In this document: in pieces, positions 7,308 through 15,714 of the stretch
How positions within the stretch are numbered: the first letter of the stretch is position 1
How the letters are laid out: every line of letters begins with the position of its first letter
DNA from: Bacillota bacterium
Lineage (GTDB): Bacteria > Bacillota > UBA4882 > UBA8346
Reading direction: 5' to 3'
NCBI GenBank assembly: GCA_023435225.1
Contig: JAEYRX010000080.1
Coordinates: forward strand, 51,348 to 115,347
Length of the DNA: 64,000 nucleotides
Made by a program: the position numbers and the translations under genes
Notes under the pieces: generated by a model
What the model was told of the DNA's origin: nothing
Seen by the model: only the letters and a program-made list of their open reading frames with translations
Databases searched by the model: none

Positions 7308-8189
7308 TTGGCCTATCTTGCTGTTTGTATTATTTGGGGGTCTACTTATCTGGCCATGCGAATTGCGGTAAGCCAATTTCCGCCGGAACTGTTTGCCGGC
7401 ATCCGGTTTGCTTCGGCTGGAGCAATTGTTTTGATATTTTCAGCGCTAAAGAAATATGCTTTTCCGGGTACATGGAAGGACTTTATAAAAGCGGCTATTC
7501 CGGGAATTTTTATGTTAGCGGGAGCCAACGGCCTGGTTATGTTTGCCGAGCAATGGGTCCACTCCGGGATTACCTCGATAATTCTGTCGACCACGCCATT
7601 GTTTATTGCGGTTATTGAGTTGGTCATTTTTCGGGAAAACAAGTTGGGAGTAATATGGTTTATATTGCTTATTCTCGGATTTGCCGGGACTACGCTGTTG
7701 ATAGTAGCAGGTCAAGGCATTGGCGCCACTGATATTAAAGGTGGACTGATGGTGTTGACAGCTGCGCTGTTATGGGCCCTTGGCACAATTTTTTCCCAAA
7801 GGGTAAAATCCTCGGGACATCTGGTTACCAATATCGGGATTCAGATGCTGGCGGCTGGAGCCGTACTGTCATTGATTGGAATTGCAGCCGGTGAGTTGAA
7901 TAAAGTACAAATCAATTCCAATGTAGTTATGGCAATGATTTATCTTGTTGTATTCGGATCGATAATCGGATATTCCTCAAATATGTATGTGCTCAGCAAA
8001 TGGCCCGCTTCAATCGCCATCACATCGGCATACATCAATCCCATGGTGGCGGTATTACTTGGAGTAGTATTATTGAACGAAGCTATTGATCAAAATAGTA
8101 TTGTTTTTATGATTCTTACGCTCGGGTCGGTTATAGGACTTCATTTTAGAAAATATAAATTGCGTTTAAAAGATGTTAAGCTTGAATAG
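7308..8189 (+). CDS. EamA/DMT-family exporter
   Basis: 293 residues with ten predicted membrane helices in two EamA repeats; the hallmark start IIWGSTYLAMRIAV and the repeat-2 signature (LLWALGTIFSQR, then ASIAITSAYINPMVAVLLGVVLLNEAI) place it in the drug/metabolite transporter superfamily. Such proteins export amino acids, metabolites or drugs across the cytoplasmic membrane; the substrate cannot be told from sequence. A stop codon lies nine bases upstream in this frame, so TTG 7308 is the first start, but a better start (ATG 7279, MKVNKSESM) lies in another frame and would join with one extra T near 7307. This hints at a one-base deletion near the start. Control is probably through the leader upstream. 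Confidence 0.85.
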   Translation: MAYLAVCIIWGSTYLAMRIAVSQFPPELFAGIRFASAGAIVLIFSALKKYAFPGTWKDFIKAAIPGIFMLAGANGLVMFAEQWVHSGITSIILSTTPLFIAVIELVIFRENKLGVIWFILLILGFAGTTLLIVAGQGIGATDIKGGLMVLTAALLWALGTIFSQRVKSSGHLVTNIGIQMLAAGAVLSLIGIAAGELNKVQINSNVVMAMIYLVVFGSIIGYSSNMYVLSKWPASIAITSAYINPMVAVLLGVVLLNEAIDQNSIVFMILTLGSVIGLHFRKYKLRLKDVKLE

Positions 8190-8515
8190 CGTTAAAGAAA
8201 ATATAAAATTTAAGGTGGGAAAGTGGTATTCTTAAAAACAAATCAGGTTCGATCCTACCACCAACCTCTGCTGCCAATCCATCTAATAGCAAGATTTTTT
8301 GTATTCAGAGTCCGGAGCATGGTGGTTGCCCATATTGCAGGCCAGAGCCAGGATGGCTCAAGACAGGCTGTCCATGGAGGGATTACAGCCGGGGCAAGGG
8401 GTCGGGTTATATTGGATGGTAGAATAATTTCATGCAAAGGAAATTCTCTTGCTGTAACGACTTATAATTGAAATTCATTTATTCAATGGACCATTTTAAG
8501 GAGTGACATTAAAAC
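8190..8515. other. Intergenic stretch, no clear gene
   Basis: Short open frames occur on both strands (8223-8471 and its complement) but show no family likeness and no proper ribosome site. Possibly decayed coding DNA. A good aaggag site for the next gene lies at its right end. Confidence 0.4.
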
Positions 8516-9424
8516 TTGCATCTAACCAATACTCTTAAAAACGGTAAGTTTGTTACATCCCAATTCACAACCTTTACTATTCAACAGGCGCTTTCCTGTC
8601 TTTTCCCGGTCGTTATCTTCTCCGTCTTAGTTTTCACTAAGTTTATCGCGGTTCCGTTTATCCATCGTTACGATTTTATCCTGCTAATCTGCCTTTTAAT
8701 GCAGTTTATCATGTATAAAAGCGGGCTGGAGACCAAAGACGAACTAAAAGTAATCACGGTTTTTCATTTAATCGGATTGGGGTTGGAATTATATAAGGTC
8801 CACGTGGGTTCGTGGGCTTATCCCGGGGAGGCCTTGGCCAAGATAGGCGGTGTTCCGTTATATAGCGGCTTCATGTATGCAAGCGTGGCCAGCTATATTT
8901 GCCAGGCGTGGCGCAGGTTTGAACTTCAGCTCATTAACTGGCCGAAAATCCATTTATCAATGCCGCTTTGTATCGCGATTTACTGCAATTTTTTTCTGCA
9001 TCATTACATTATGGACTTGCGCTGGATATTGATAATTCTGTTATTCCCCATTTTTTATAGAGCATCCGTGCGCTTTACGATTAACAATCGGGTTTACCGA
9101 ATGCCAATGATCCTCTCTTATTTGTTAATCGGATTTTTTATCTGGATCGCTGAGAACATATCGACCTTTTTAGGGGCCTGGCGTTATCCTGAACAAGCCG
9201 CTGCCTGGCATATGGTTCATATGGGGAAGATCAGCTCTTGGTTTCTATTAGTAATTATAAGTATTATCATCGTAGCCCAATTGAAGATTGTGAAAGAAAA
9301 GATCGTTGGAACGGACCAAAGCCTGGAAGATTTAAGGTGCGGTGTTAATAATAAAAAACCATTTAGACACGGATTAACACGGATTGGCACGGATTTAAAT
9401 AATCAAGCTTCGCTTAAAATATAA
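8516..9424 (+). CDS. DUF817-family membrane protein
   Basis: Integral membrane protein with about eight helices; the conserved stretches KVHVGSWAYPGEA, PLYSGFMYASVASYICQAWRR and ENISTFLGAWRYPEQ are typical of DUF817 (YoaT-like) proteins, whose function is unknown. TTG start with aaggagtga upstream. The final 25 codons (from NNKKPFRHGLTRIG) are encoded by a copy of the dispersed 'cacggatt' repeat, so the natural C-terminus has probably been replaced by repeat sequence. Confidence 0.85.
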   Translation: MHLTNTLKNGKFVTSQFTTFTIQQALSCLFPVVIFSVLVFTKFIAVPFIHRYDFILLICLLMQFIMYKSGLETKDELKVITVFHLIGLGLELYKVHVGSWAYPGEALAKIGGVPLYSGFMYASVASYICQAWRRFELQLINWPKIHLSMPLCIAIYCNFFLHHYIMDLRWILIILLFPIFYRASVRFTINNRVYRMPMILSYLLIGFFIWIAENISTFLGAWRYPEQAAAWHMVHMGKISSWFLLVIISIIIVAQLKIVKEKIVGTDQSLEDLRCGVNNKKPFRHGLTRIGTDLNNQASLKI

Positions 9425-9470
9425 ATTTGTTTTAATCCGTGTAAATCCGATAAATCCAAGAAATCCGCGT
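9366..9470. repeat. Dispersed 'cacggatt' repeat, copy 1
   Basis: Inverted arrangement of 'cacggattaacacggatt' and 'aatccgtgtaaatccg' words around a short centre. Related copies lie at about 12008, 12718, 14275 and 48330. The left arm is translated as the end of the DUF817 protein. Confidence 0.75.
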
Positions 9471-9499
9471 CCCAGGTCCGTTATTTAGGCCTAAGATGA

Positions 9500-9530
9500 T
9501 TGAAAAACCGGGCTAACAATGAGCCCGGTT
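9500..9530 (-). terminator. Terminator of the methyltransferase gene
   Basis: Nine-base perfect stem AACCGGGCT / AGCCCGGTT with a seven-base loop; on the minus strand it is followed by TTTTTC. It also may stop transcripts coming from the DUF817 gene, though the plus-strand tail (CTCTTT) is weaker. Confidence 0.75.
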
Positions 9531-9548
9531 CTCTTTATCAACGATGCA

Positions 9549-10409
9549 CTATGCTTTCCTGGCGATAATTCCGTATGTTTCCGAATCACCGCTTAAAGGC
9601 TCGCCTTTTAAGTTGCGATAAACCTTTTCAACCGTAAAATGATGTTCGTTCAGTAATTGGGTAATCTCCTCCAACCCGAAGAGCCGGTGATAGATTCTGA
9701 TAACCTTGGTCGTTCCGTGTTCATCGATTATCGTATATTGTACCCCTTCGGTTTTGGGGTCTTCATAAAGAAACGTGTTCAAAATTTCTATATAGGGATC
9801 GGGGCTCCAAAATCCTCCCTCTTCATAAACCGCAATATTGGATGATAATCCGGTCTTCCAGTTATCCGAGATCACATCAAAGATAAAAAGCCCGTCATCT
9901 TTGAGCGCTCTATGGATTTTTGACAGTAGTTCCTTTTGTTCACTGGTGTTCAAGGGGCAAAAGTCGTAAAATATCAGCGTTGCAATGTCGAAAGAATCTT
10001 GGAAATCAAGCTCCAGATAGTTCATATTGATAAAATTGATATTATGACGGCCTGGTTTTATATTTTCATTAGCATAAGCAATCGACCGGCCCGAAAGGTC
10101 TACCCCGGTTACCACGGCACCCGTTTTGGCGAACTCCCTGACGTAAAGACCGGGACCGCAACCGAGATCAAGCACTGCTTTCGTGTCGTCCATTTTTGTC
10201 AATTCGATGATGAACTTCGTTTCCGCTTCGATGGTTTCTTTGGTTTTACTGGCGGCTTCCACCTCCGGATTTAAATGATACTTCAGCATTTCACCGGATA
10301 TATGTTCATCATCCCAAAATCTAGCGTTACTCTTTTGAAAGAGCTCCGGCTTGGCCAGGCAATTTTTTAATACGGATAAATCGAGTTTATTGTTATTAAT
10401 AATTTTCAT
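9549..10409 (-). CDS. Class I SAM-dependent methyltransferase
   Basis: The Rossmann-fold motif I is clear (VLDLGCGPGLYVREFA, about residue 95 of this start), followed by the acidic end of strand 2 (GVDLSGRSIAYA) and later a C-terminal domain. It resembles methyltransferases of the UbiE/small-molecule group; the acceptor is unknown. The frame is open 17 codons further upstream, but the ATG at 10409 has a good ggag site at 8-10 bases and the upstream extension (QLGLKNNPNQKRR) looks like read-through of intergenic repeat, so I use 10409. Confidence 0.8.
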   Translation of the reverse strand: MKIINNNKLDLSVLKNCLAKPELFQKSNARFWDDEHISGEMLKYHLNPEVEAASKTKETIEAETKFIIELTKMDDTKAVLDLGCGPGLYVREFAKTGAVVTGVDLSGRSIAYANENIKPGRHNINFINMNYLELDFQDSFDIATLIFYDFCPLNTSEQKELLSKIHRALKDDGLFIFDVISDNWKTGLSSNIAVYEEGGFWSPDPYIEILNTFLYEDPKTEGVQYTIIDEHGTTKVIRIYHRLFGLEEITQLLNEHHFTVEKVYRNLKGEPLSGDSETYGIIARKA

Positions 10410-10507
10410 AAATTGGCTTCTCCTTTTTTGGTTTGGATTATTTTTTAAACCAAGTTGCATTCAAAGTGCAACTATAAATTGCGTTCCCTCCGCAGTTTCA
10501 CAGCGTT

Positions 10508-10692
10508 TCATATAAATTGAATTAAATTTCATATAAGCATCATATCCCTAAAGCTGGATATGATGGGAATTTTTTTAAATTTAATTCAACTTATTACTGC
10601 TGTAATAGGATGAAGTAAGTACATATTTAATATTATTTGCATTCGGCTTTTAGAATACAAATCCAGTTCAAGAATTTACTTCATCCTATATT
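10508..10692. repeat. Palindromic repeat family A, copy 1
   Basis: Two adjacent long hairpins: TTGAATTAAATTT pairing with AAATTTAATTCAA (about 10513-10590), then AGGATGAAGTAA pairing with TTACTTCATCCT (about 10607-10690) enclosing smaller stems such as TTTGCATT / GAATACAAA. Similar sequence occurs at 42665-42850 and 56955-57085. Non-coding. Confidence 0.7.
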
Positions 10693-10731
10693 AAAAGTTG
10701 CACTATTTTGAATGCAACTGAGGGATTTTCA

Positions 10732-10835
10732 TAATTAATAAATTTGACATTTGGATACAATATATTGATAGATGCATCTGGGCTGTTCGCTATATATTGT
10801 ATCCAAAAATTTGTTGTGGTAATTATGAAATTCCC
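10732..10835. repeat. Palindromic repeat family B, copy 1
   Basis: Outer arms GGGATTTTCATAATTA / TAATTATGAAATTCCC and inner arms GGATACAATATAT / ATATATTGTATCC around a conserved centre GATGCATCTGGGCTGTTCGC. A second copy in the opposite direction is at 43635-43750 and half a copy at about 57090-57170. Confidence 0.75.
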
Positions 10836-11312
10836 TTAACTTGGTATTAGGTAAAGTTTGTTAGTACAAAATAGGCTGGGCCTATTTCGCCGGTGAAAAT
10901 AAAAAACGCCTCAGAATTCTGAGACGTTAAGAACTAAAAAAACACTCAGAATACTTAAAACAACTTATCACCAATAAACCATTGGAAACTTAATGTCCCC
11001 AAAGGGTTTATCCGGATATAAAATCGTTGTTTTAAATATTCATTTCCGATTCATTCAATTGTTACAATGAAACGGACTAATCAACTCCTTAAACTTTACC
11101 CTAGCTATAAAATAACATATTGTGTCAGGTTAGTAAAGATAAAGATTTCAATAACCACTGTAAATACGTATTGCATTTTAAACTATATGGTTTATAAGGT
11201 GCAATATTCAATAATATTCTCGTAGAGTTCCGGCAACGTACTTTACGAATAGACTTTTACAGAAACTTTCGCAGTGATTCGCCTCCCAACAGAACACTAA
11301 TTTCTGTAAATG
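10836..11312. other. Intergenic stretch downstream of vanZ-like gene
   Basis: No gene found. It contains the terminator at 10896-10929 and AT-rich sequence with short inverted words. Both neighbouring transcripts (methyltransferase start side and vanZ-like end side) face this region. Confidence 0.4.
10896..10929 (-). terminator. Intrinsic terminator, minus strand
   Basis: Imperfect palindrome centred on CTCAGAATTCTGAG (AACG / CGTT flanks) followed on the minus strand by TTTTTATTTTC. It could end the vanZ-like transcript after a long 3' tail, or a small unseen transcript. Confidence 0.5.
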
Positions 11313-11774
11313 TTAAGTGGAGAATAAAGCCAACAAAACCAAGATTATAACTACTGATAAATTGATAATAATTGCTTTTTTTAGAGGCATTTCACTTTGT
11401 CGCTTAGAAAAGGAGTTATATAAACAAAAAACAATAATAATCCCCATAATATTCGGAATTAAATCCCTTAAGCGACAATGCCCTTCGACAAAGAAAATCT
11501 GAGATACTTCAATAAATATAGAGTATATGAAGACTATAACAAAAATTTTCCAAAAATTTACTTTTACGCCGGATAGATAATGCAAGAAAAGCAAAGCCAT
11601 TATTCCATAACCGATAATATGGAGCGTATTAATTAATGAAATGGAAATTGCCAAAGGAGTAATTTTAAAATTCGGTTCGCCTATATGCATCAGGAAGTTA
11701 CTTTGTAGCGGTGTATAGAGTAAGATAAGTAAAGCATAAATCAGTATCAAAATTCCAAGCGCTTTTTTTAACAT
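11313..11774 (-). CDS. VanZ-like membrane protein
   Basis: 153 residues with four to five membrane helices. The segment FIEVSQIFFVEGHCRLRDLIPNIMGI matches the VanZ-family core (acidic EVSQ, then RxxDLxxNxxG). VanZ proteins were named for low-level teicoplanin resistance, but most members have no proven function. ATG 11774 follows a broken flavodoxin gene by only ten bases, which suggests the two were once one transcript. Confidence 0.8.
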   Translation of the reverse strand: MLKKALGILILIYALLILLYTPLQSNFLMHIGEPNFKITPLAISISLINTLHIIGYGIMALLFLHYLSGVKVNFWKIFVIVFIYSIFIEVSQIFFVEGHCRLRDLIPNIMGIIIVFCLYNSFSKRQSEMPLKKAIIINLSVVIILVLLALFST

Positions 11775-11783
11775 ATATTCCCT

Positions 11784-11930
11784 CTAATAATAAATTGAGC
11801 CTTTTATTAAAAATTCTATTCTGCTTCCAAGATCAGCGCCAGTGGCGGAGGAGATTTCTTCGGCGATAAACCTGGTATTACCCTCCTGGGAAAAGTAGAC
11901 TACCAGTTTTTTTAAAGTTTTATCATTCAT
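11784..11930 (-). pseudogene. Flavodoxin N-terminal fragment
   Basis: 48 codons with a gagg ribosome site. Residues 8-34 (KLVVYFSQEGNTRFIAEEI) are the first strand, FMN-phosphate loop and first helix of a flavodoxin. After GADLGSR the similarity is lost and the frame stops at 11784, where a flavodoxin would need 100 or more further residues. The fragment is immediately upstream of the vanZ-like gene. Confidence 0.75.
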
Positions 11931-12007
11931 AAGCTTACCTCAGAAGGCTGGGTGGCTATCGCCCACCGGTTTACCTTTGAATAATCATTTTTAAATTTAG
12001 ATATATT

Positions 12008-12115
12008 TATTTTTAATCCGTGTAAATCCAATAAATCCAAGTAATCCGTGTCTAAGTGCTATTAGTTAGGCCGTATATTGAGACTTTTTTTATTTGACAC
12101 GGATTAACACATTTG
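12008..12115. repeat. Dispersed 'cacggatt' repeat, copy 2
   Basis: Left arm 'aatccgtgtaaatccaat' with 'aatccgtgtctaag', right arm 'gacacggattaacac'. Same family as 9366-9470; sits against the 3' end of the DUF2284 gene. Confidence 0.7.
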
Positions 12116-12125
12116 TCAGAGGCGC

Positions 12126-12662
12126 TCATTCTATCAATAAAATCGCCATTCGGTTTATTTCCGCCGGATTATCGGTAACCACATTAATCGCTAACCCGGC
12201 ATTTCGAGCGGTACTATACACATCCACGGCAAAACTCTCCGGACTGGGCCTGGAATTTTTCTTATCCCTGCAATCGGTCCTATTTCCCGAACAGTCTTTG
12301 CAGATTGAACAACATGTCTGATTCATCAAGAACGCTTTGCAATGTCCCTGTAAAAAAATCTCCCGTTCGATTTGCAATAGTTTACCGGTCATCTCTCTTG
12401 ACCAGGCGACCGGATAAGCATTTTTGTCGGCCATTTTATTCAACTTAATTATCAGACCGCTTTCATATTCTTGAAAAAATTGACGGCAATCTTCTACTGA
12501 CGGAGTGTTGGGAGGACAAGTACTTTTTCCATAATCGTTGCATCCAAAAAGACACTTCACTCTAACCCAATGAGCGACAATAATTTCTTTAGGATTAATC
12601 CAACGGTAATCGGAAAAACCCTGTTTCCTGATAATCGATTCGATCTTTTCCTTCTCTACCAT
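12126..12662 (-). CDS. DUF2284 predicted metal-binding protein
   Basis: Cysteine-rich protein of about 178 residues. The arrangement CLFGCNDYGKSTCPPNTPS near residue 40, and the C-terminal HCKAF, CCSICKDCSG and RPSPESFAVDV motifs, are those of DUF2284 proteins, which probably bind metal or iron-sulfur clusters; the biochemical role is unknown. ATG 12662 is preferred over the ATG six bases earlier because the aaaggaag site is then eight bases away. Confidence 0.85.
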   Translation of the reverse strand: MVEKEKIESIIRKQGFSDYRWINPKEIIVAHWVRVKCLFGCNDYGKSTCPPNTPSVEDCRQFFQEYESGLIIKLNKMADKNAYPVAWSREMTGKLLQIEREIFLQGHCKAFLMNQTCCSICKDCSGNRTDCRDKKNSRPSPESFAVDVYSTARNAGLAINVVTDNPAEINRMAILLIE

Positions 12663-12717
12663 TATCATCTTCCTTTAGATTTATTGTAAATTAAAGCTTG
12701 TACGCTAAGGTTTTAAG

Positions 12718-12846
12718 AACTCTTTAGACACGGATTTACACGGATTAATCGGATTCTATATATGCTTCGCATAACTATGTAGAAGGTAATTAATGAAGTG
12801 AATTTGAAAAAATCCAAAAAATCCGTGTTAATCCCGTCTAATAAAA
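12718..12846. repeat. Dispersed 'cacggatt' repeat, copy 3
   Basis: Arms 'ttagacacggatttacacggattaatcgg' and 'aaaaatccgtgttaatcccgtctaata' around a centre with 'tatatatgcttcgcataa' and 'aattaatgaagt'. The element is nearly identical in layout to 14275-14392, showing a defined unit of about 120-130 bases. Confidence 0.75.
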
Positions 12847-12896
12847 ATATGTTTTAGCATTGAACACAAATTAATACAATCTTCCCTTTACCGTTT

Positions 12897-13787
12897 TCAA
12901 TTTATTAAAACTTCCTCAGCCAGTTGCACCAAAGCGGTTAAGGCGGGGGAGAGCCATTTATCCTTATGGTAAAAGAGTTGAGTAAAGATATTAAAATCCG
13001 ACCCGGTCCATTGTAAATCCTTCAACTCTCCGGTTTTGATCTCCTGCTCCACCGTCATCCGGGGGAGTAATGAAATACCCATACCGCTAATCACGCATTT
13101 TTTGGTAGTTTCCACACTGCCGAATTCAAAAACCGCTCCCGGTTGGACCCCGGCTTCGGCCAATTGCGCTTCAAAGATGAGCCGGTAAATACAGTCCGAT
13201 TCCTCAATCTGAATTAAATCCTCTCCCTCCAGATCTTTAGGGGTACAGCAGCCTTTGGCAACCAAAGGATGATTGTTACGGGCGATCAGGGTCATTGGTT
13301 CATGTGATAGTGGCTTCATAACCAAATCGGAAGGATTAGCCGGCGTACCTAATAAAAATCCGCAATCGGCAATATTTTTCCGGACCCAATTGTGGATGTC
13401 GCTGCAACTTCCGAGTTTTAATACCAGCTTTACCTTTGGATAACGTTCTTTGTAAGCCTGTATTAAGGAAGGTAGTTTGAAAATACTAAGGGATTCCGGA
13501 GCGCAGATAGTTAACGTCCCTTGCGGTTCGTTGTTTCCCGTTAGTGTTTCTTTGGCCTCCGCCTCTATATTCAATAATTGCTCCGCATAAACCAATAACC
13601 GTTTCCCTTCCGGGGTTAGACAAACCTCCCGTCCAAACCGTTCAAAGAGTTTGGTTCCCAATTCAGTTTCCAAAGAATGTATTTGGGCGCTGATGCTTGA
13701 TTGGGCATAATCAAGCAACTCGGCCGCTTTGGTAAAACTGCCTACTTTAGCAATAGTAGTAAAGGCCCTCAATTGTTGTAATTCCAT
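12897..13787 (-). CDS. LysR-family transcriptional regulator
   Basis: Typical LysR length (about 296 residues). Residues 1-60 are the winged HTH (LQQLRAFTTIAKVGSFTKAAELL, SSISAQIHSLETELGTKLFER), followed by a periplasmic-binding-like effector domain (GTLTICAPESLSIFKLPSLIQAY). The ligand is unknown. It is divergent from the small acetyltransferase-like gene at 13901, which may be its target. Start chosen at ATG 13787 with gtgag upstream; GTG 13796 is the alternative. Confidence 0.9.
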   Translation of the reverse strand: MELQQLRAFTTIAKVGSFTKAAELLDYAQSSISAQIHSLETELGTKLFERFGREVCLTPEGKRLLVYAEQLLNIEAEAKETLTGNNEPQGTLTICAPESLSIFKLPSLIQAYKERYPKVKLVLKLGSCSDIHNWVRKNIADCGFLLGTPANPSDLVMKPLSHEPMTLIARNNHPLVAKGCCTPKDLEGEDLIQIEESDCIYRLIFEAQLAEAGVQPGAVFEFGSVETTKKCVISGMGISLLPRMTVEQEIKTGELKDLQWTGSDFNIFTQLFYHKDKWLSPALTALVQLAEEVLIN

Positions 13788-13900
13788 TATGCTCACTCAC
13801 TTATCGAAAAAAACGATTAATAGTATCGAAACAATCGTCTGTACTATCTATGGCTCTATGATACAATAAATCCAGAAAATGGTCTAGGGGGTTGAATGGA

Positions 13901-14227
13901 ATGACTGAAAGCTCAGTGATAATTCGGTCGGCGCGGTCGGAAGATTGTGAAATGATCTGGGATATACTGCATGCTAATTGTAGGAATTGGTCATTACGGC
14001 AAATTACTGATAATCTAAGCGGTATATTTGTTTTAGTAAAGGACCTTAAAATATTAGGGGTTTTAGCGGGAAGTTCTGACAAATCAGGCCTGATAATTGA
14101 TTGGGTTGAAATCCACCCGTTATACCCGGAGAAAATACTTCGGGATATAATGATTCAAAGTCTGCTTGGGACACAGACAGTGAAGCTTTCTGAAAAACAA
14201 GAGTTTTGGAGGGTTAAATATGCTTAG
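13901..14227 (+). CDS. GNAT-like acetyltransferase, short
   Basis: About 108 residues beginning with the usual GNAT first strand and helix (VIIRSARSEDCEMIWDIL), then FVLVKDLKILGVLAG as strands 2-4 and LIIDWVEIHPLY at the position of the acetyl-CoA strand. The classical R/QxxGxG/A loop is not evident and the protein is shorter than a full GNAT domain, so it may be degenerate or only a fold relative. ATG 13901 follows a ggggg site. Divergent from lysR. Confidence 0.55.
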   Translation: MTESSVIIRSARSEDCEMIWDILHANCRNWSLRQITDNLSGIFVLVKDLKILGVLAGSSDKSGLIIDWVEIHPLYPEKILRDIMIQSLLGTQTVKLSEKQEFWRVKYA

Positions 14228-14274
14228 TTTAGGTAATTTCCTAATTGCTTTTCGTAAAATTTACAGGCCTATAT

Positions 14275-14392
14275 TAGGTAGGGATTTACAGGATTAATCG
14301 GATTTTATATATGTTTCGCCATAATGCTTAGAAAGTAATTTTAATTTGCAAATATCCTAAAAATCCGTGTTAATCCTGTCTAATAAGATATT
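14275..14392. repeat. Dispersed 'cacggatt' repeat, copy 4
   Basis: Left arm 'tagggatttacaggattaatcggatttta', centre with 'atatatgtttcgcca', right arm 'aaaaatccgtgttaatcctgtctaata'. Same unit as 12718-12846. Confidence 0.75.
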
Positions 14393-14412
14393 TTTGACAG
14401 TCTTTATTGCTA

Positions 14413-15171
14413 TTATTTTGCTTCAAGGGAATTCCAACCCGCAAAAACTTCCGCTACACTATCACTATAGCCGTAATGGTTGGTAAATAAATACTTAATA
14501 CCAGTCAAACCGGCCAATTTGGAAATGGATTTCTTTTGGGTATCGGTATCCATGTTAAAGAACTCATTAAATACTGCCGCTTTTTGGTCTTTCAGTCTCA
14601 AAGTGTCGCCGGTAAACAAGTATTCATCTTTTATCAGGTAACTGGTGGAGCCGGGGGTGTGCCCGGGAGTCCAAATCCCTTTAACTTTCAGACCGTCGAT
14701 ATCAAGTACTTGGTTATCCTCGAATAGTTGATATGTACTATTAAACTTATTATGGTGAATCAAAGCCGCCCGGGGGGTTTTACCGTTAACCATTTGCTCT
14801 TCGGCAGCGGGAAGATAGATGGTGGCATTTGAAAAGACACTAATAGCGCCAACATGGTCATAATCGGAATGTGTTAATAAGACGGCTTTAACCATTTCCG
14901 GCTCAATGCCCAGTTTGGCCATTTCGCGCTTCACCGTTTGTTCATTTTGGGCCGCATCAATGGCTACATAACCGCCGTTGGATTTGATCAAAAACATGTT
15001 GATATAATTATCATCTTTGATTACATTTATTCCGGCTACTAATTCCTGGGTATCAAGGGGCCGCATAATGTTTAATTCTTGTTTCATACTTATACCATAC
15101 CATCCAACGAAAATAACCATAGCGACAACAAGCGCACCAACAATGATTGATACAATTTTGAGTAATTTCAT
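14413..15171 (-). CDS. Membrane-anchored MBL-fold hydrolase
   Basis: 252 residues. An N-terminal hydrophobic helix (about residues 4-25) is a signal anchor, so the enzyme probably faces the outside. The metallo-beta-lactamase motifs are complete: THSDYDH, TPGHTPGS and TGDTL, with a final NHYGYSD. Members hydrolyse diverse thioesters, lactones or phosphodiesters; the substrate is not predictable. It overlaps the cupin gene by four bases (ATGA), so both are in one translationally coupled operon; gaaggagg site upstream. Confidence 0.85.
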   Translation of the reverse strand: MKLLKIVSIIVGALVVAMVIFVGWYGISMKQELNIMRPLDTQELVAGINVIKDDNYINMFLIKSNGGYVAIDAAQNEQTVKREMAKLGIEPEMVKAVLLTHSDYDHVGAISVFSNATIYLPAAEEQMVNGKTPRAALIHHNKFNSTYQLFEDNQVLDIDGLKVKGIWTPGHTPGSTSYLIKDEYLFTGDTLRLKDQKAAVFNEFFNMDTDTQKKSISKLAGLTGIKYLFTNHYGYSDSVAEVFAGWNSLEAK

Positions 15172-15506
15172 AATTTGGCCTCCTTCGGCAAATAATCTTC
15201 TCTAACCGGAGAGAAAACCTCAACTGCTACTGAATCTTCGATAATATCAGCTTTATGTTCAACTCCGCCAGGAATAGTCCAACTGTCACCGGGCTTGACA
15301 TCATATTTTTCCCCGCCAATAGTCAGAATGATATTTCCTTTGACCAAATAACCGGTTTGCTCGTGGGGATGTGAGTGTAGCGGCAGCAAGCTCCCTTTTT
15401 TGAGTAGAAACTCAACCATCAGGGTTTTCTTACCGTAAACCAGCGTTTTTTGTTCGATACCTTCAATGGCGGAAATATATCCTTCGCGGTTTTGTTTAGT
15501 AAACAT
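15168..15506 (-). CDS. Small cupin-domain protein
   Basis: About 112 residues forming one cupin barrel: motif 1 is LPLHSHPHEQTGYLVKG and motif 2 is PGDSWTIPGGVEHKA, giving the usual His/Glu metal-binding set. Small cupins act as isomerases, dioxygenases or ligand sensors; nothing decides here. ATG 15506 has an aaggag site seven bases away; an upstream in-frame ATG (15542) lacks one. First gene of the cupin-MBL pair. Confidence 0.85.
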   Translation of the reverse strand: MFTKQNREGYISAIEGIEQKTLVYGKKTLMVEFLLKKGSLLPLHSHPHEQTGYLVKGNIILTIGGEKYDVKPGDSWTIPGGVEHKADIIEDSVAVEVFSPVREDYLPKEAKL

Positions 15507-15609
15507 GGCAAAGCTCCTTATATTAATTTTGCATTTTGTCATAAGGTCTTTCTATATTTTTCCGGAAAATCCTTTAAGATGAGGGTAGTCGGGTCTTACT
15601 TTTTGTGGA

Positions 15610-15638
15610 TTGACTCCTGATTATTGTTCATCCATAAT
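15610..15638 (+). promoter_or_regulatory. Sigma-A promoter of the SDR gene
   Basis: TTGACT, 17-base spacer, CATAAT. It would start transcription near 15645, about 70 bases before the SDR start codon. Confidence 0.55.
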
Positions 15639-15714
15639 AAAATTGATAAATATAAAATTTCAATGATATTGCCAACAATAATTTATATATGGGACTATTT
15701 AAGGAGTGATATCA

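Noticed and set aside
8223..8471. Open frames on both strands between EamA and DUF817 genes
   Set aside because: No family, poor starts; a faint likeness to EamA words was judged too weak to call a duplicate.
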